DNA of 64,000 nucleotides from UBA1664 sp964531715 (lineage in GTDB: Bacteria > Pseudomonadota > Alphaproteobacteria > Micavibrionales > UBA1664): the NCBI GenBank assembly GCA_964531715.1, contig CAZHEE010000001.1:248001-312000 (forward strand), written 5' to 3'. The notes beneath the pieces were generated by a model. It had not been told where the DNA came from. It did not search any database and saw nothing but the letters and a program-made list of their open reading frames with translations. Positions 41,744 through 50,304 of the stretch are shown here, piece by piece; position 1 is the first letter of the stretch, and each line of letters begins with the position of its first letter. The position numbers and the translations under genes are program-made.

Positions 41744-42844
41744 ATGCCGACACTCTTTGACCGTTATGTGATGGGGTTGACACTTGTGACCACGATAATC
41801 ATCGCGCTATCGCTGACCCTCATCATTTTGTTGACGCAATCCATTCGATATCTTGAGCTGGTCATCAGCGCGGATGCATCACCTACCTATTTCCTTATTA
41901 TGATCGCCTATGCCGTGCCAAAATTTCTGGAGGCTATTCTCCCGCTTGCATTCGCTATCGCAACGATTTATTGCGCACAAAGGCTCATTGCAGATCGCGA
42001 AACCATTATCATGGCGGCGGCGGGCAACCCTGTCACCACTTTCGGAAAAGGGTTTATTCTGTCCGCATTTATTCTTATGCTATTTCAGTTTGCGCTCTCA
42101 GGCTGGCTCTCCCCCATGGCAGTCTCGGATTTGCAGGACACACGCGCCGATGTCAAAAGCCATTACGCAACACTTGCATTCCGTGAAGGTGTCTTTAATA
42201 ATTTCGGTAATGGCTTAACCGCCTATGTTGAGAAACGTCAAGGCATAAATGAGCTTTTAAACCTTATGATTCATGATGATACGGGAAGCCTGAATGAAGG
42301 TGTGAAAACAACGATTTTGGCAAAGCGCGGTATTGTGAATTTGACAGATAATAACCAACAGCTTTTGATTTATGACGGCACGCAATATCAGGAAAATATG
42401 GCGAGCGGGCAGATCTCCCGCCTTGATTTTGAGCAATATAGCCTCGATATACCGACACAGGAAACGGCACTTACCCCGCGCTGGCGGGAACCTGATGAGC
42501 GAACATTTCCGAAATTGTTTATCACAGATACGTCCAGCGATACCGATATCCGGAACAAAGATTCATTTACGGCAGAAATTCATAAGCGGATAACAACGCC
42601 TATGCTTTACTTGGCCTTTACCTTGTCCATTTTAGTTATTATGTTTTTAGGCAGCTGGAACCGGCGGAGGCAAACCGCCCCACTCATCCAAGCGGCGATT
42701 GTTGTTATCATGATACAGGCCCTTCATATTGGGCTGTTTAGCGCGGCGCAAGATAATCCATACTTGAATATCCTGCCTTATATCATTGTGTTTATACCAA
42801 TTATTTTCGGAATCGTGCGACTGCGCTTTCATGCAAGGAATTGA
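41744..42844 (+). CDS. lptF: LPS export ABC transporter permease LptF
   Basis: 366 residues with three membrane spans at each end (about 15-35, 50-75, 95-120 and 280-360) around a periplasmic jellyroll domain (about residues 125-260). Family motifs are YAVPKFLEAILPLAFAIATI, LIADRETIIMAAAGNPVTTF and HKRITTPMLYLAFTLSILVI. With LptG and LptB2 it extracts LPS from the inner membrane; lptG, usually next to lptF, is absent (flhA follows, opposite strand). Divergent from pepA with a 74-bp spacer. Confidence 0.94.
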   Translation: MPTLFDRYVMGLTLVTTIIIALSLTLIILLTQSIRYLELVISADASPTYFLIMIAYAVPKFLEAILPLAFAIATIYCAQRLIADRETIIMAAAGNPVTTFGKGFILSAFILMLFQFALSGWLSPMAVSDLQDTRADVKSHYATLAFREGVFNNFGNGLTAYVEKRQGINELLNLMIHDDTGSLNEGVKTTILAKRGIVNLTDNNQQLLIYDGTQYQENMASGQISRLDFEQYSLDIPTQETALTPRWREPDERTFPKLFITDTSSDTDIRNKDSFTAEIHKRITTPMLYLAFTLSILVIMFLGSWNRRRQTAPLIQAAIVVIMIQALHIGLFSAAQDNPYLNILPYIIVFIPIIFGIVRLRFHARN

Positions 42845-42873
42845 AAACCATTTATCTATCTTTAAAGCTAAGC

Positions 42874-44982
42874 CTAAATACTCCCCATCGTTCTGATTTG
42901 AGCCTTCGCGTGAATTTCGTTTTGCGACATCACCCCCGTTTGCGGACGGAAGCGTTCAATCACTGTACGCATATAAGGGCGAACAGGCGGAGAGGTCACA
43001 ATCACGGGGTTAAGGCCTTGTGTGCCGAATGTGTCATAGGCCTCGCTCACACGTTTGATAAATTCCTGTAATTTGGTTGGTGCCATGGCGAGCTGCCGCT
43101 CCTCCGCATCACCAATCAGGCTTTCCAAAAAGGCTTGCTCCCACTCCGCGCTTAAAGTCACGAGCTGTAGGACACCATCCGCATTTGCATATTGATTGCA
43201 AAGCTGCCGTGCCAGACGCGCACGCACATGTTCAGTCATCAGTGCAATATTCTTTGTATGATTGGCGGCCTCGGCAATGCCTTCCAAAATGGTTGCAAGG
43301 TCACGAATTGAAACACGCTCCGCCAATAAATTTTGTAAAATCCGCTGGAGAGCCGTGACTGAAATTTGGGACGGCACGACATCGGCAACAAGCTTCTGAT
43401 ATTGCTCGGGCATTTCATCAAGCAGTTTTTGGGTTTCGGTGTAGGAGAGTAAATCCTGCATATTATCCTTGATAATCTCGGTCAAATGCGTGGTCACAAC
43501 CGTTGCGGCATCAACAACCGTATACCCCTTGAAGTTTGCTTCATCACGGTATTGATCATCAATCCACATGGCGGGTAACCCAAATGTAGGCTCTGTCGTT
43601 TGCTCCCCCGGTAGGGTAATCGGCTCACCATTCGGATCCATGCATAAGAACATGCCGGGGCGCACACTTGACCCGCCTGCCGAAATTTCCTTGATCCGCA
43701 CGGCGTAGTCATTGGCCTGAAGCTGTAGATTATCCTGAATCCGAACGGACGGCAGGATGAATCCCATCTCCTCCGCCAGTTGCCGCCGTAAACCCTTAAT
43801 TTGGTCGGTCAGTTTATTCCCCGTCTCTGCATTGACAAGTGGTAAGAGCCCATAACCAAGTTCAAGCCGTATTGTATCCATCGCAAGCGTTTGTGATATC
43901 GGTTCCTCCGTAGGTTTGGCGAGGGCTTGTTTATCATCATGTTCGAGGGCGAGGGCTTTTTCATCATCCGCCAGTTGAATATTACGCATGGTCAACCACG
44001 CTACACCGCCCGCAATGGCGCCGAGAAGTAGGAAAGGGAAAGGCGGTATACCTGGCAGGAGGGCTAACACAACCATCAAAACTGAGGTGAGTGCGAGCGC
44101 TCTCGGATACTTCCCGAATTGTGTAAAAAGTGCCTTTTGAGTCGTACCTGCGACCCCGCCTTTGGACACGAGCAAGCCTGCCGCAATAGAAACGATAAGC
44201 GCAGGTATCTGGCTCACCAATCCATCACCCACAGTCAACATAGTATAGCTGCTTGCCGCCTCGCCAAGCGATAGCCCCATTTGCGCCGTACCGATGATAA
44301 TTCCGCCGATAATATTTATGAGTGTGATCAGCAACCCTGCAATCGCGTCACCACGCACGAATTTCGCCGCACCATCCATGCTCCCGTAAAAATTGCTTTC
44401 CTCTTCCAAGGTTTTGCGGCGTTCGCGGGCTTCATCTTCGGTGATAAGCCCGGAGGACATATCGGAATCAATCGCCATTTGCTTGCCCGGCATGGCGTCG
44501 AGAGAGAATCGTGCGGCGACCTCGGCAATTCGTCCTGAACCCTTTGTAATCACAACAAAATTGACAAGAATCAGGATTGAAAAGACGATCAGGCCGATAA
44601 CGAAATTATCCTGCATGATGAAGCCACCAAACGCGCCGATAACATCCCCCGCCGCCATGGGTCCTTCATGCCCGTGAGCAAGGATAAGGCGAGTCGAGGC
44701 CAGATTGAGCGCGAGCCTGAGCATCGTCGCAATGAGGAGAACAGTCGGAAAAGTCGAAAAATCAAGCGGTTTTTCTAGAAATAAAACAGTCATCAAAATC
44801 ATGACGGACAGGGTCATGGAAAGCGCAAGCGACATGTCCAACAGCCATGTCGGCATCGGAAAAATCAGGACAGTGATAATCGCGATAATACCAAGCGCAA
44901 GCATGATATCCCCTCGAAAAATCGAGGAACGAATACCTGAAATTGAAAAATCCATACCTCTTGAGGGTTGTTGTTCTGCCAT
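42874..44982 (-). CDS. flhA: Flagellar biosynthesis protein FlhA
   Basis: 702 residues. Eight N-terminal membrane spans (about 20-325) include the FHIPEP signature region DAMPGKQMAIDSDMSSGLIT and EDEARERRKTLEEESNFYGS with MDGAAKFVRGDAIAG. The cytoplasmic C-terminal domain begins near residue 350 and contains IRLELGYGLLPLVN and AVRIKEISAGG. FlhA is the export-gate component of the flagellar type III secretion system. It stands alone here, with fliM/motE some 7 kb away, so the flagellar genes are scattered. Confidence 0.96.
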   Translation of the reverse strand: MAEQQPSRGMDFSISGIRSSIFRGDIMLALGIIAIITVLIFPMPTWLLDMSLALSMTLSVMILMTVLFLEKPLDFSTFPTVLLIATMLRLALNLASTRLILAHGHEGPMAAGDVIGAFGGFIMQDNFVIGLIVFSILILVNFVVITKGSGRIAEVAARFSLDAMPGKQMAIDSDMSSGLITEDEARERRKTLEEESNFYGSMDGAAKFVRGDAIAGLLITLINIIGGIIIGTAQMGLSLGEAASSYTMLTVGDGLVSQIPALIVSIAAGLLVSKGGVAGTTQKALFTQFGKYPRALALTSVLMVVLALLPGIPPFPFLLLGAIAGGVAWLTMRNIQLADDEKALALEHDDKQALAKPTEEPISQTLAMDTIRLELGYGLLPLVNAETGNKLTDQIKGLRRQLAEEMGFILPSVRIQDNLQLQANDYAVRIKEISAGGSSVRPGMFLCMDPNGEPITLPGEQTTEPTFGLPAMWIDDQYRDEANFKGYTVVDAATVVTTHLTEIIKDNMQDLLSYTETQKLLDEMPEQYQKLVADVVPSQISVTALQRILQNLLAERVSIRDLATILEGIAEAANHTKNIALMTEHVRARLARQLCNQYANADGVLQLVTLSAEWEQAFLESLIGDAEERQLAMAPTKLQEFIKRVSEAYDTFGTQGLNPVIVTSPPVRPYMRTVIERFRPQTGVMSQNEIHAKAQIRTMGSI

Positions 44983-45046
44983 AAAAACAGTTTACGGGAA
45001 AAGGCAGGCTTTGAGAATTGTATAAATTTGCAATTTATCTCATTAA

Positions 45047-45403
45047 ATGCTTATATTAATTATGTTATCAAATTTGTCGCAAAAATTTTTAGCGGGAACC
45101 TGCGCTTTAGGTGCGGCAGTAGCCTATGGTTTATATGCGGGATATGCTGGTGAGCATTTTCATTGGGCTGTTAATGGCATTATTGGTGCATGCTTAGGTG
45201 TAATAGCTGCAACTTCATTTTTGCTTAGTCGATATAACGGTCAACGTAATCCTATTGCTTTTTTAGCTGTGACCTATCCAGCATCAGGTTTTGGTGCAAT
45301 GGCAATGGATGATGCTATCCGATTATTTGATGTCGACAATTTTACGGGTATAATTGAAACCGCAAGTGCTGCAGCGTCAAAAATTGCACTCGTTTTAAAC
45401 TGA
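45047..45403 (+). CDS. Small membrane protein of unknown function
   Basis: 118 residues with three likely membrane segments: FLAGTCALGAAVAYGLYAGY, VNGIIGACLGVIAATSFLL and IAFLAVTYPASGFGAMAMD. The N-terminus has two possible starts (45047 and 45062); neither has a strong Shine-Dalgarno. The 3' end overlaps the dxs stop codon by 9 bp on the opposite strand. The family is not recognised and the sequence is more AT-rich than its neighbours. Confidence 0.55.
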   Translation: MLILIMLSNLSQKFLAGTCALGAAVAYGLYAGYAGEHFHWAVNGIIGACLGVIAATSFLLSRYNGQRNPIAFLAVTYPASGFGAMAMDDAIRLFDVDNFTGIIETASAAASKIALVLN

Positions 45404-47533
45404 CAAAACTTTCTCAACAATCGCTTTTGCATCCAGTTTTGCCTGTTCATATTGTTTTTCGGGTTTGTCCTGATCCTGAAATATATCAGGCAGATGCATG
45501 GTGCGGATTTTTAAACCTTTATCCAGTAAACCGTCACGCGATAGAAATTCCAAAACGAATGACCCGAACCCGCCGATTGAGCCTTCCTCAATGGTAATAA
45601 GCGTTTTATGATTTTTGGCTAAATCGCGGATAAGCTCCTCATCTAAAGGTTTTGCAAATCGTGCATCGGCAATTGTGACCAAAATATCTTTTGTTTCCAA
45701 AATCTTTGCTGCATCCAGACATTCTTGAAGCCTTGCGCCGTAAGAGAGTAAACAAATGTCACCCTTTGGTTTAACCAAAGGGTCTTGTTCTTTATCTTCA
45801 GAAGATCCTTTGGTCAAGCCAAAGGATGACGACTCATAAACTACCCGCCCTTTTCCTATGTCTAAAGCTTCTAGGGTCTCAGGAATATCAACGCCATAGC
45901 CATTGCCGCGTGGGAATCTGAATGCAATGGGTCCATCATTATAATTTGCGGCGGTGACTGTCATGCGTGCCAATTCAGCCTCGTCGCTTGCTGCCATCAA
46001 AACCATGTTCGGCAGGCATCCCATATAGGCCGTGTCGAAACTGCCGGCATGGGTCGAACCATCCGCTCCGACCAAACCCGCGCGGTCAATCGCAAACTTG
46101 ACAGGTAAATTTTGAATACAGACATCATGCACCAGTTGGTCATACCCACGTTGTAAAAATGTTGAGTAAATCGCGCAAAATGGCTTCATGCCCTCGGTGG
46201 CCATCCCTGCGGCGAAAGTCACGGCATGTTGTTCGGCAATGCCGCAATCAAACATGCGGTCTGGGTAAACCCCGCCAAAAACATCCATGCCCGTACCGCC
46301 CGGCATTGCGGCAGTAATGCCGACAATTTTCGGGTCAGTTTCTGCCAGTTTGACAAGTGTATCGGCAAAAACACGCGTAAAGGACGGTGCATTGGCAATC
46401 GGCTTATTTTGCTTTCCTGTCACGACATCAAAGGTTGCAACGCCATGCATTTTGTCAGGCGCATGCTCGGCAGGGGCATAACCCTTGCCTTTTTGTGTGA
46501 CAACATGAAGCAAAATCGGTTTATCTTGCTTTTTCGCATCACGGATATTGCGCAAGATGGGGAGGAGGTGATCCATATTATGCCCGTCCACCGGCCCGAT
46601 ATAGTAAAAGCCCATTTCCTCAAACAAAGTGCCATGATTGCCAAACGCCACCCGGGCAGTTTCCTCGGCGCGCGCGGCTGCCTTTTGAAGGGCTTCGGGG
46701 AGGATACTCGCCGCTTTTTTCGCTAAATCACGGACATTGCGATAATGGTTGCCGCTCACCAATTTTGTTAAATGACGGCTCATCGCGCCTGTTGGCGGGG
46801 CAATCGACATATCATTATCATTGAGAATAACAAGCATTCGCGCGTTCATGTCACCTGCGTTATTCATCGCCTCATACGCCATGCCCGCGGAAATTGCGCC
46901 ATCACCGATAACGGCAATGACTTGATTATCAAAATTAACGTCATCCTGCGACTTGATCGCAGGATCTTTAACGTCTTGGTGAAATCCTTTGGTTAAACCA
47001 AAGGATGACGCGTTTTGAATTTTTAAATCCCTCGCTACCGCCATGCCGAGCCCCGCAGATATCGAGGTTGAGCTATGCGCTGCACCGAACGGGTCATACG
47101 CACTCTCGGCACGTTTGGTAAATCCTGATAATCCACCACCCTTACGAATAGTTGTCATGCGGTCTTTGCGCGCTGTCAAAACTTTATGAGGGTAGCATTG
47201 GTGCCCGACATCCCAAATCAAGCGGTCATGCGGCGTATTAAAAACCGCATGAAGTGCGGTTGTTAATTCAACGACGCCAAGCCCTGCACCCAGATGCCCA
47301 CCCGTTTGTGCAACGCTTTCAATAACATACGCGCGTACCTCGTCGGCAAGTGTTTTGAGCTCCTTATCCGATAAATCTTTCATATCATCAGGTATATTCA
47401 CACGTGATAAAATCGTGTAAGGACTGTCACCCTTTGGCTTGACCAAAGGGTCTCCATCATTTGAAGCAAAAGATCCTTTGGTCAAGCCAAAGGATGACGC
47501 ATCACTATCAATTTTTTCAGCCATGTTTTTCAT
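45395..47533 (-). CDS. dxs: 1-deoxy-D-xylulose-5-phosphate synthase with three in-frame palindromic insertions
   Basis: 712 residues, about 70 longer than usual. The thiamine-pyrophosphate site (GDGAISAGMAYEAMNNAGDM, with AAHSSTSISAGLGMAVARDL before it), the pyrimidine-domain segment AIYSTFLQRGYDQLVHDVCI and DRAGLVGADGSTHAGSFDTA are intact. The excess comes from three inserts, at residues about 13-36, 175-198 and 568-592, each encoded by a 70-73-bp palindromic element. They read SSFGLTKG...DPLVKPKGD or a variant. All three keep the frame and fall in the N-terminal tail or in loops between conserved blocks. DXS makes the first MEP-pathway intermediate from pyruvate and glyceraldehyde-3-P; ispH and ispA are nearby. 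The start may be 47533 or the ATG at 47524. Confidence 0.95.
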   Translation of the reverse strand: MKNMAEKIDSDASSFGLTKGSFASNDGDPLVKPKGDSPYTILSRVNIPDDMKDLSDKELKTLADEVRAYVIESVAQTGGHLGAGLGVVELTTALHAVFNTPHDRLIWDVGHQCYPHKVLTARKDRMTTIRKGGGLSGFTKRAESAYDPFGAAHSSTSISAGLGMAVARDLKIQNASSFGLTKGFHQDVKDPAIKSQDDVNFDNQVIAVIGDGAISAGMAYEAMNNAGDMNARMLVILNDNDMSIAPPTGAMSRHLTKLVSGNHYRNVRDLAKKAASILPEALQKAAARAEETARVAFGNHGTLFEEMGFYYIGPVDGHNMDHLLPILRNIRDAKKQDKPILLHVVTQKGKGYAPAEHAPDKMHGVATFDVVTGKQNKPIANAPSFTRVFADTLVKLAETDPKIVGITAAMPGGTGMDVFGGVYPDRMFDCGIAEQHAVTFAAGMATEGMKPFCAIYSTFLQRGYDQLVHDVCIQNLPVKFAIDRAGLVGADGSTHAGSFDTAYMGCLPNMVLMAASDEAELARMTVTAANYNDGPIAFRFPRGNGYGVDIPETLEALDIGKGRVVYESSSFGLTKGSSEDKEQDPLVKPKGDICLLSYGARLQECLDAAKILETKDILVTIADARFAKPLDEELIRDLAKNHKTLITIEEGSIGGFGSFVLEFLSRDGLLDKGLKIRTMHLPDIFQDQDKPEKQYEQAKLDAKAIVEKVLSV
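45758..45830. repeat. Palindromic element inserted in dxs, copy 3
   Basis: 73 bp. Two hairpins: GTCACCCTTTGGTTTAACC plus AAAGGGTC, and GATCCTTTGGTCAAGCC plus AAAGGATGAC. It encodes SSFGLTKGSSEDKEQDPLVK and PKGD in the dxs frame, between VVYE and ICLLSYGARL. The outer ends GTCAC/ATGAC and inner GGGTC/GATCC match the intergenic element plan. Confidence 0.92.
46940..47009. repeat. Palindromic element inserted in dxs, copy 2
   Basis: 70 bp. One half has its own stem (GTCATCCTGCGACTTGATCG plus CAGGATC); the other has the shared stem (ATCCTTTGGTTAAACC plus AAAGGATGAC). It encodes SSFGLTKGFHQDVKDPAIKS plus QDD, placed just before the strand leading to the TPP-binding motif (QVIAVIGDGA). The unequal halves suggest recombination between element subtypes. 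Confidence 0.92.
47426..47498. repeat. Palindromic element inserted in dxs, copy 1
   Basis: 73 bp, nearly the same as the copy at 45758-45830. It encodes SSFGLTKGSFASNDGDPLVK and PKGD, residues 13-36 of the product, between a short N-terminal tail and the first conserved helix (ILSRVNIPDDM). An upstream in-frame ATG of the opposite-strand secreted protein ORF (47439) lies inside it by chance. Confidence 0.92.
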
Positions 47534-48155
47534 GATTATCTGTTGTAATCATTATGGGCAAAAAGTCACGAAAATTTTTATAGACATAAGGATTATTTTT
47601 GTTTATAAGTTTTTTATTATAAGAAATTTATGTATAGTATTTAGTTTGTTTGCTAATTCACCAGCTTTGGCAGATAATGCGAAAACTGAAACCTTTCTTG
47701 ACCCCGATCGTCCTGCAAACAGCTCCAAAATAGTCCAACTCAATAGCTATATAGATGCGGAAAATTTACTTACTAGAATTTGCAACCAAACGGTATGGCA
47801 TGATGTCGGTAGCCCACAACATGATGCATGTGTAATGATAGTTGAGGCTTTACAAAAGTTTCCTAAATGTTTTAATTACAGCGACCTAGTTGGGAAAAAT
47901 TTGCATAATTCTTATCCTTTCGATCGAGAATATCCAGGTTGGGAAGATCTTTGGCAAACTGTTATAAGCCAACATGCATGCGCAGTTGAAAGGGCGGATG
48001 CCATTGCCGAAAGTATAATTGATTCTGACATGCCTGTTGATGATTTAGGGGTGGGTTATTTATCGAGTGTTTTTTCATATACTACAAATGTATATGGACT
48101 GAACGTATATGAGGAAATTAGATACATATTTGAGGCTCCTGTCGTCAGACGATAG
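47532..48155 (+). CDS. Secreted protein of unknown function
   Basis: About 207 residues if translated from the ATG at 47532. That ATG overlaps the dxs start on the other strand, and the hydrophobic signal segment (YKFFIIRNLCIVFSLFANSP, cleavage near ALA-DN) begins 24 residues later. A non-ATG start inside the region is possible, but none has a clear Shine-Dalgarno. The mature part has Cys in TRICNQTVWHD, HDACVMIVEA, PKCFNYSD and QHACAVERA, suggesting two disulfides. It is AT-rich and unlike known families. It separates dxs from ispA, which are usually adjacent, so it may be an insertion. Confidence 0.5.
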   Translation: MIICCNHYGQKVTKIFIDIRIIFVYKFFIIRNLCIVFSLFANSPALADNAKTETFLDPDRPANSSKIVQLNSYIDAENLLTRICNQTVWHDVGSPQHDACVMIVEALQKFPKCFNYSDLVGKNLHNSYPFDREYPGWEDLWQTVISQHACAVERADAIAESIIDSDMPVDDLGVGYLSSVFSYTTNVYGLNVYEEIRYIFEAPVVRR

Positions 48156-48162
48156 CCCTAAC

Positions 48163-49071
48163 CTAAGCCCGTCGTTCCAACACATAATGGGCGAATTTTT
48201 TAAGCATATCGCCGCGAGAGCCAAACGGGTGAAGGTGGCGGCAAGCCTGAGCCACCAACATTTCCGCGCGCATTCTGGCTTGTTCTTTGCCTAAGGTTGA
48301 GACGAATGTGGCTTTCCCTGCCGCTTCATCTTGATTGGCCGGTTTTCCTGTCTCTGCAGGATCGGCCTCAACATCCAAAATATCATCCGTCACCTGAAAG
48401 GCGAGTCCCAGATCATGCGCATAACCGCGGAGAGCCTTCCGATGCGCCTCATCCGCCTTGCCTAAAATTCCGCCGGCCTCACAGGCAAACGCCATCAACA
48501 TTCCTGTTTTAAGACGTTGCAGGCGTGAGATTGTACCGACATCGAAATCCTCTGTCTCCCCAATTAGATCGAGCATTTGACCGCCACACATGCCATGCCC
48601 CCCTGCGGCCTTTGCAAGGGAAGATATTAAGTGACAGCGAACGCGCGGGTCTTCATGTGTTTGATTATCGGATAAAATTTCAAAGGCCAGTGCTTGCAGC
48701 GCGTCGCCTGCCAAAATGGCGGTTGCCTCATCATATTGACGGTGCGCCGAAGGCTTTCCCCGGCGTGTATCGGCATTATCCATCGCCGGTAAATCATCAT
48801 GGATGAGGGAGTAGCAGTGAATAAATTCAAGGGCAGAGGCCACGCGTTTTGCGCGCGACACATCGACATTAAATAATTTTGCCGATTGCATAACCAAAAA
48901 AGGGCGTAACCGCTTTCCGCCCGCCATGGAAGAATAGCGCATCGCATCGAATAACCGCCCTTCCGCCAAATCGGTTCGGGGAAGCAAATGCTCCATCGTT
49001 TTTGTAATCGCCGCGGCGGTCTCATCTATTGCATTTTGAAGGTCGGGGGTAGCTTCGCGTGGTGAAGGCAT
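48163..49071 (-). CDS. ispA: Polyprenyl (farnesyl) diphosphate synthase
   Basis: 302 residues, all-helical. The first aspartate-rich motif is LIHDDLPAMDNADTRRG and the second QVTDDILDVEAD; GGKRLRPFLVMQSAKLFN precedes the first, as in short-chain prenyl synthases, and CGGQMLDLIGE lies between. It condenses isopentenyl and dimethylallyl diphosphates to C10-C15 products for quinones, undecaprenyl and possibly carotenoids. It is downstream of xseB, as in many alphaproteobacteria, with dxs next but one. Confidence 0.93.
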   Translation of the reverse strand: MPSPREATPDLQNAIDETAAAITKTMEHLLPRTDLAEGRLFDAMRYSSMAGGKRLRPFLVMQSAKLFNVDVSRAKRVASALEFIHCYSLIHDDLPAMDNADTRRGKPSAHRQYDEATAILAGDALQALAFEILSDNQTHEDPRVRCHLISSLAKAAGGHGMCGGQMLDLIGETEDFDVGTISRLQRLKTGMLMAFACEAGGILGKADEAHRKALRGYAHDLGLAFQVTDDILDVEADPAETGKPANQDEAAGKATFVSTLGKEQARMRAEMLVAQACRHLHPFGSRGDMLKKFAHYVLERRA

Positions 49072-49113
49072 AAGGTTAAAATCTGTTTCTATCTAATTGT
49101 TAATTATAGTCAA

Positions 49114-49356
49114 TTACTCTTCAAACGGTTCGAGCCCTGACGGGTTTCCGTTTTCATTTAAAGTGATTTTTTCGATTTTCAAACGCGCATCTTTTAAGCG
49201 TTTCTCACAATGAGATTTAAGCGCAATCCCGCGCTCGTAGGCTTGAATAGATTCATCCAGCTTGGTCTGCCCTGATTCCATATTGCGAATAAGGGTTTCA
49301 AGCTCCTGCAATGCATCTTCAAAGCTCATCTCTTCAATTTTTTTTGGCTCGGTCAT
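49114..49356 (-). CDS. xseB: Exodeoxyribonuclease VII small subunit
   Basis: 80 residues from ATG 49356; the ATG at 49365 adds three residues and lacks better support. The family core is SFEDALQELETLIRNMESGQ and LDESIQAYERGIALKSHCEK with a helical hairpin shape. It pairs with XseA to degrade single-stranded DNA. It sits between the HDAC-family gene and ispA, a conserved order. Confidence 0.95.
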   Translation of the reverse strand: MTEPKKIEEMSFEDALQELETLIRNMESGQTKLDESIQAYERGIALKSHCEKRLKDARLKIEKITLNENGNPSGLEPFEE

Positions 49357-49377
49357 AATGTACAAAGTGTATATGAT

Positions 49378-50304
49378 TTAAGGGGATTTCGCCAAGGCTT
49401 TTAAATGATGATTGACAGAGACAGGCAGGGCATCAAGGTCATAGCCGCCTTCGAGAAGTGACACTATTTTCGGGCAGAGTTCTTTGAGAGTCTCAACAAT
49501 CCAGCCATAATCCTCATGCGAAAGCCGCCAACCTGCGATATCATCTTCTGCATGACCGTCAAACCCTGCGGAAAACAGGGTAAGTGTTGGTTTAAACCTT
49601 TGTGCAAATGGTAAAATTTGAGCCAATACGGCTTCCCTGAACTCTTTTGAACACGTGCCATGTAGCAAAGGCGCGTTGCAAATATATTCAGTATTCTCAT
49701 GCCCGGTATGTGGAAAAATTCCGCTTTGATGGATTGAGGCGTAAGCAATATTTGTTTGCCCTTGCGCCGCATGTCTTTCCACCAGATCTTGCGTTCCATT
49801 CCCGTGATGCACGTCAAAGTCAATAATAATAACGCGTGCAGTCGGCTCAATCTCTAATGCTTTTTTTGCAGTGATGAATATATTGTTAAACAGGCAAAAC
49901 CCCATGGCCGTCTCAAATTCCGCATGATGCCCGGGTGGGCGAATGGCGGCGAACGCGGTTTTGGTTTCACCTTTTAAAACGGCTTTGACGGCCTGAATAC
50001 TTGCCCCGATGGCAAGCCTCGCCGCCTTATAAGATTGTGGATTTATATATGTATCATCATCAATATAATTAAAAAAACTGTCGGGTAGTCTGTCTAAGAT
50101 AGCGTCGATATGGCTTTGCGGATGGGCAAGGAGGAGATCATCCTCATAGGCAGAATATGCTGTTTCTATCGGTGTATCAGGAAAGTCCCCCGCGATCATT
50201 TTCATGATGACTTTAAGGCGTGCAGGGTGTTCGGGATGGCTGCCGTCACTGATATGTTTGCACATATTATCATGCGTGAAGATGGTTAAGGGCGGCGTTC
50301 CCAT
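49378..50304 (-). CDS. Histone deacetylase family hydrolase
   Basis: 308 residues. Zn-dependent deacetylase motifs are in order: HPEHPARLKVI, AIRPPGHHAEFETAMGFCLF (catalytic His pair), IIDFDVHHGNGTQDLV (Zn ligands), TLFSAGFDGHAEDD (Zn Asp) and LLEGGYDLDALPVS (catalytic Tyr). Bacterial relatives act on acetylpolyamines or acetoin-type substrates; which one cannot be told. It precedes xseB and overlaps the lipoprotein gene upstream by 19 bp. Confidence 0.92.
   Translation of the reverse strand: MGTPPLTIFTHDNMCKHISDGSHPEHPARLKVIMKMIAGDFPDTPIETAYSAYEDDLLLAHPQSHIDAILDRLPDSFFNYIDDDTYINPQSYKAARLAIGASIQAVKAVLKGETKTAFAAIRPPGHHAEFETAMGFCLFNNIFITAKKALEIEPTARVIIIDFDVHHGNGTQDLVERHAAQGQTNIAYASIHQSGIFPHTGHENTEYICNAPLLHGTCSKEFREAVLAQILPFAQRFKPTLTLFSAGFDGHAEDDIAGWRLSHEDYGWIVETLKELCPKIVSLLEGGYDLDALPVSVNHHLKALAKSP

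Noticed and set aside
47439..47531. N-terminal extension of the secreted protein starting inside the dxs insert
   Set aside because: The extension is only the reverse reading of the palindromic element and the dxs N-terminus.
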